Part shown: one piece after another, positions 13,086 through 13,814 of the stretch
Numbering within the stretch: the first letter of the stretch is position 1
Layout of the letters: every line of letters begins with the position of its first letter
Assembly: GCA_002347475.1 (NCBI GenBank)
Contig: DDXI01000041.1
Span: 1 to 13,814 of the forward strand
DNA: 13,814 nucleotides
Source of the DNA: Peptococcaceae bacterium UBA2264
GTDB lineage: Bacteria; Bacillota; Desulfitobacteriia; Desulfitobacteriales; Desulfitobacteriaceae
Direction of reading: 5' to 3'
Notes under the pieces: model-generated
The model's input: the letters and a program-made list of their open reading frames with translations, nothing else
The model's database searches: none
Told to the model about the DNA's origin: nothing
Made by a program: the position numbers and the translations under genes

Positions 13086-13814
13086 CTACCTGATCAAAGG
13101 AGCAATAAGCAAAGATATCGTACCCATAACCTTAATCAAGGCATTGAGCGAAGGCCCGGCAGTATCTTTGAAAGGATCCCCGACCGTATCGCCGATAACT
13201 GAAGCTGCATGAGCCATAGAGCCTTTGCCGTCACGTTCATCAGCCTCAATATATTTTTTGGCATTATCCCAGGCCCCACCGGAATTAGCCATGAAGATAG
13301 CCAGCAGTAATCCGGAAATCGTACCACCGACCAGGTAGCCCCCCATGGCATGTTTGCCTAAACCAAAACCAACGATCAGCGGCATCAAAACGGCCAGTAG
13401 ACCGGGAACGATCATTTGGCGCAAAGCTGCTCCGGTAGAAATATCCACACATTTGCGATAATCCGGTTTGCCTGTGCCTTCCATGATCCCAGGAATTTCG
13501 TGAAACTGGCGTCTTACCTCCTTGATCATCTCCGAGGCAGCATTGCCGACAGCTTCCAGACAAAAGGCTGAGAAAAGAAATGGAACGGCCGCACCCAGGA
13601 ATAAGCCTATAATTGTGCGCGCGATCAGGATGTTGATTGTATCCAATTGTGCCAGCTCAGCAAAGGCATTGAACAAGGCCAAAGCCGTCAAGGCAGCGGA
13701 ACCAATAGCAAAGCCCTTGGCTACTGCGGCTGTGGTATTGCCCACTGAATCAAGCTTGTCAGTTGTCTTGCGGACATGGGGTTCCAATCTGGCCATTTCA
13801 GCGATTCCGCCGGC
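13086..13814 (-). CDS. hppA: Membrane-bound pyrophosphatase, C-terminal part (cut by window edge)
   Basis: The 3' part (about 242 codons) of a membrane pyrophosphatase that uses pyrophosphate hydrolysis to pump H+ or Na+ out of the cytoplasm. The gene enters the window in frame (AGGIAEMARLEP) so the true start lies beyond 13814. Visible blocks: DSVGNTTAAVAKGFAIGSAA, ALTALALFNAFAELA, and the last active-site segment DNAKKYIEADERDGKG to GDTVGDPFKDTAGPSLNAL, followed by the final helix. In the GNTTA motif, the second residue after TT is Ala where potassium-independent enzymes carry Lys, so this one is predicted to need K+; whether it pumps H+ or Na+ depends on residues outside the window. It stands upstream of smpB but is separated by 262 nt with hairpins. 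Confidence 0.93.
   Translation of the reverse strand, partial: AGGIAEMARLEPHVRKTTDKLDSVGNTTAAVAKGFAIGSAALTALALFNAFAELAQLDTINILIARTIIGLFLGAAVPFLFSAFCLEAVGNAASEMIKEVRRQFHEIPGIMEGTGKPDYRKCVDISTGAALRQMIVPGLLAVLMPLIVGFGLGKHAMGGYLVGGTISGLLLAIFMANSGGAWDNAKKYIEADERDGKGSMAHAASVIGDTVGDPFKDTAGPSLNALIKVMGTISLLIAPLIR

Overview
The window looks like a piece of an anaerobic Firmicutes chromosome, class Clostridia, perhaps of the Desulfotomaculum/Desulfosporosinus/Pelotomaculum kind. The pointers are purine-rich ribosome binding sites, a CarD-type regulator, a YqfA/hemolysin III protein, a larB-larC pair, smpB next to ssrA, and a membrane pyrophosphatase whose motif suggests potassium dependence. No species can be named from the sequence alone. 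Base composition is uneven: the permease at the left is clearly more GC-rich than the AT-rich middle.

Layout. Positions 1-420 hold repeats and short gene remnants. Positions 465-3472 (minus) carry an SLC13-type permease with one frameshift, then an intact bacterial eRF1-like protein (baeRF family 3). Positions 3473-4994 are mostly non-coding, but contain a promoter and a 30-residue membrane miniprotein. Positions 5040-6892 hold a DDE transposase with two frameshifts, a piece of a second transposase, and the first 26 residues of a response regulator. An intact small cupin gene (7273-7653, plus) meets larC (minus) at a shared bidirectional terminator. LarC is only the N-terminal LarC1 part, and larB upstream survives only as its last ~35 codons joined to an ISL3-type transposase fragment. 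Next come the tail of a serine recombinase, a hairpin with a G-quadruplex motif, the tail of rlmD, a CarD-family gene, a hemolysin III gene and a lysine-rich miniprotein. A uridine kinase relic leads into the trans-translation block ssrA-smpB, and the 3' part of hppA runs off the right edge.

How it fits together. The solid housekeeping part is hppA-smpB-ssrA: energy conservation from pyrophosphate, and ribosome rescue by a tmRNA that encodes the tag ANENYALAA. To the left of the ssrA 3' end the DNA is a graveyard of at least nine broken genes and mobile-element pieces between a few intact genes. A 27-bp repeat beside ssrA recurs at the left edge of the window, and a G-rich 30-bp motif occurs near both copies. 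This fits a repeatedly invaded, now decaying insertion zone next to ssrA. I found no CRISPR array, no tRNA apart from the tmRNA, no rRNA, and no complete defence system. The most unusual local structure is the stem-flanked G-quadruplex motif at 9200-9252.
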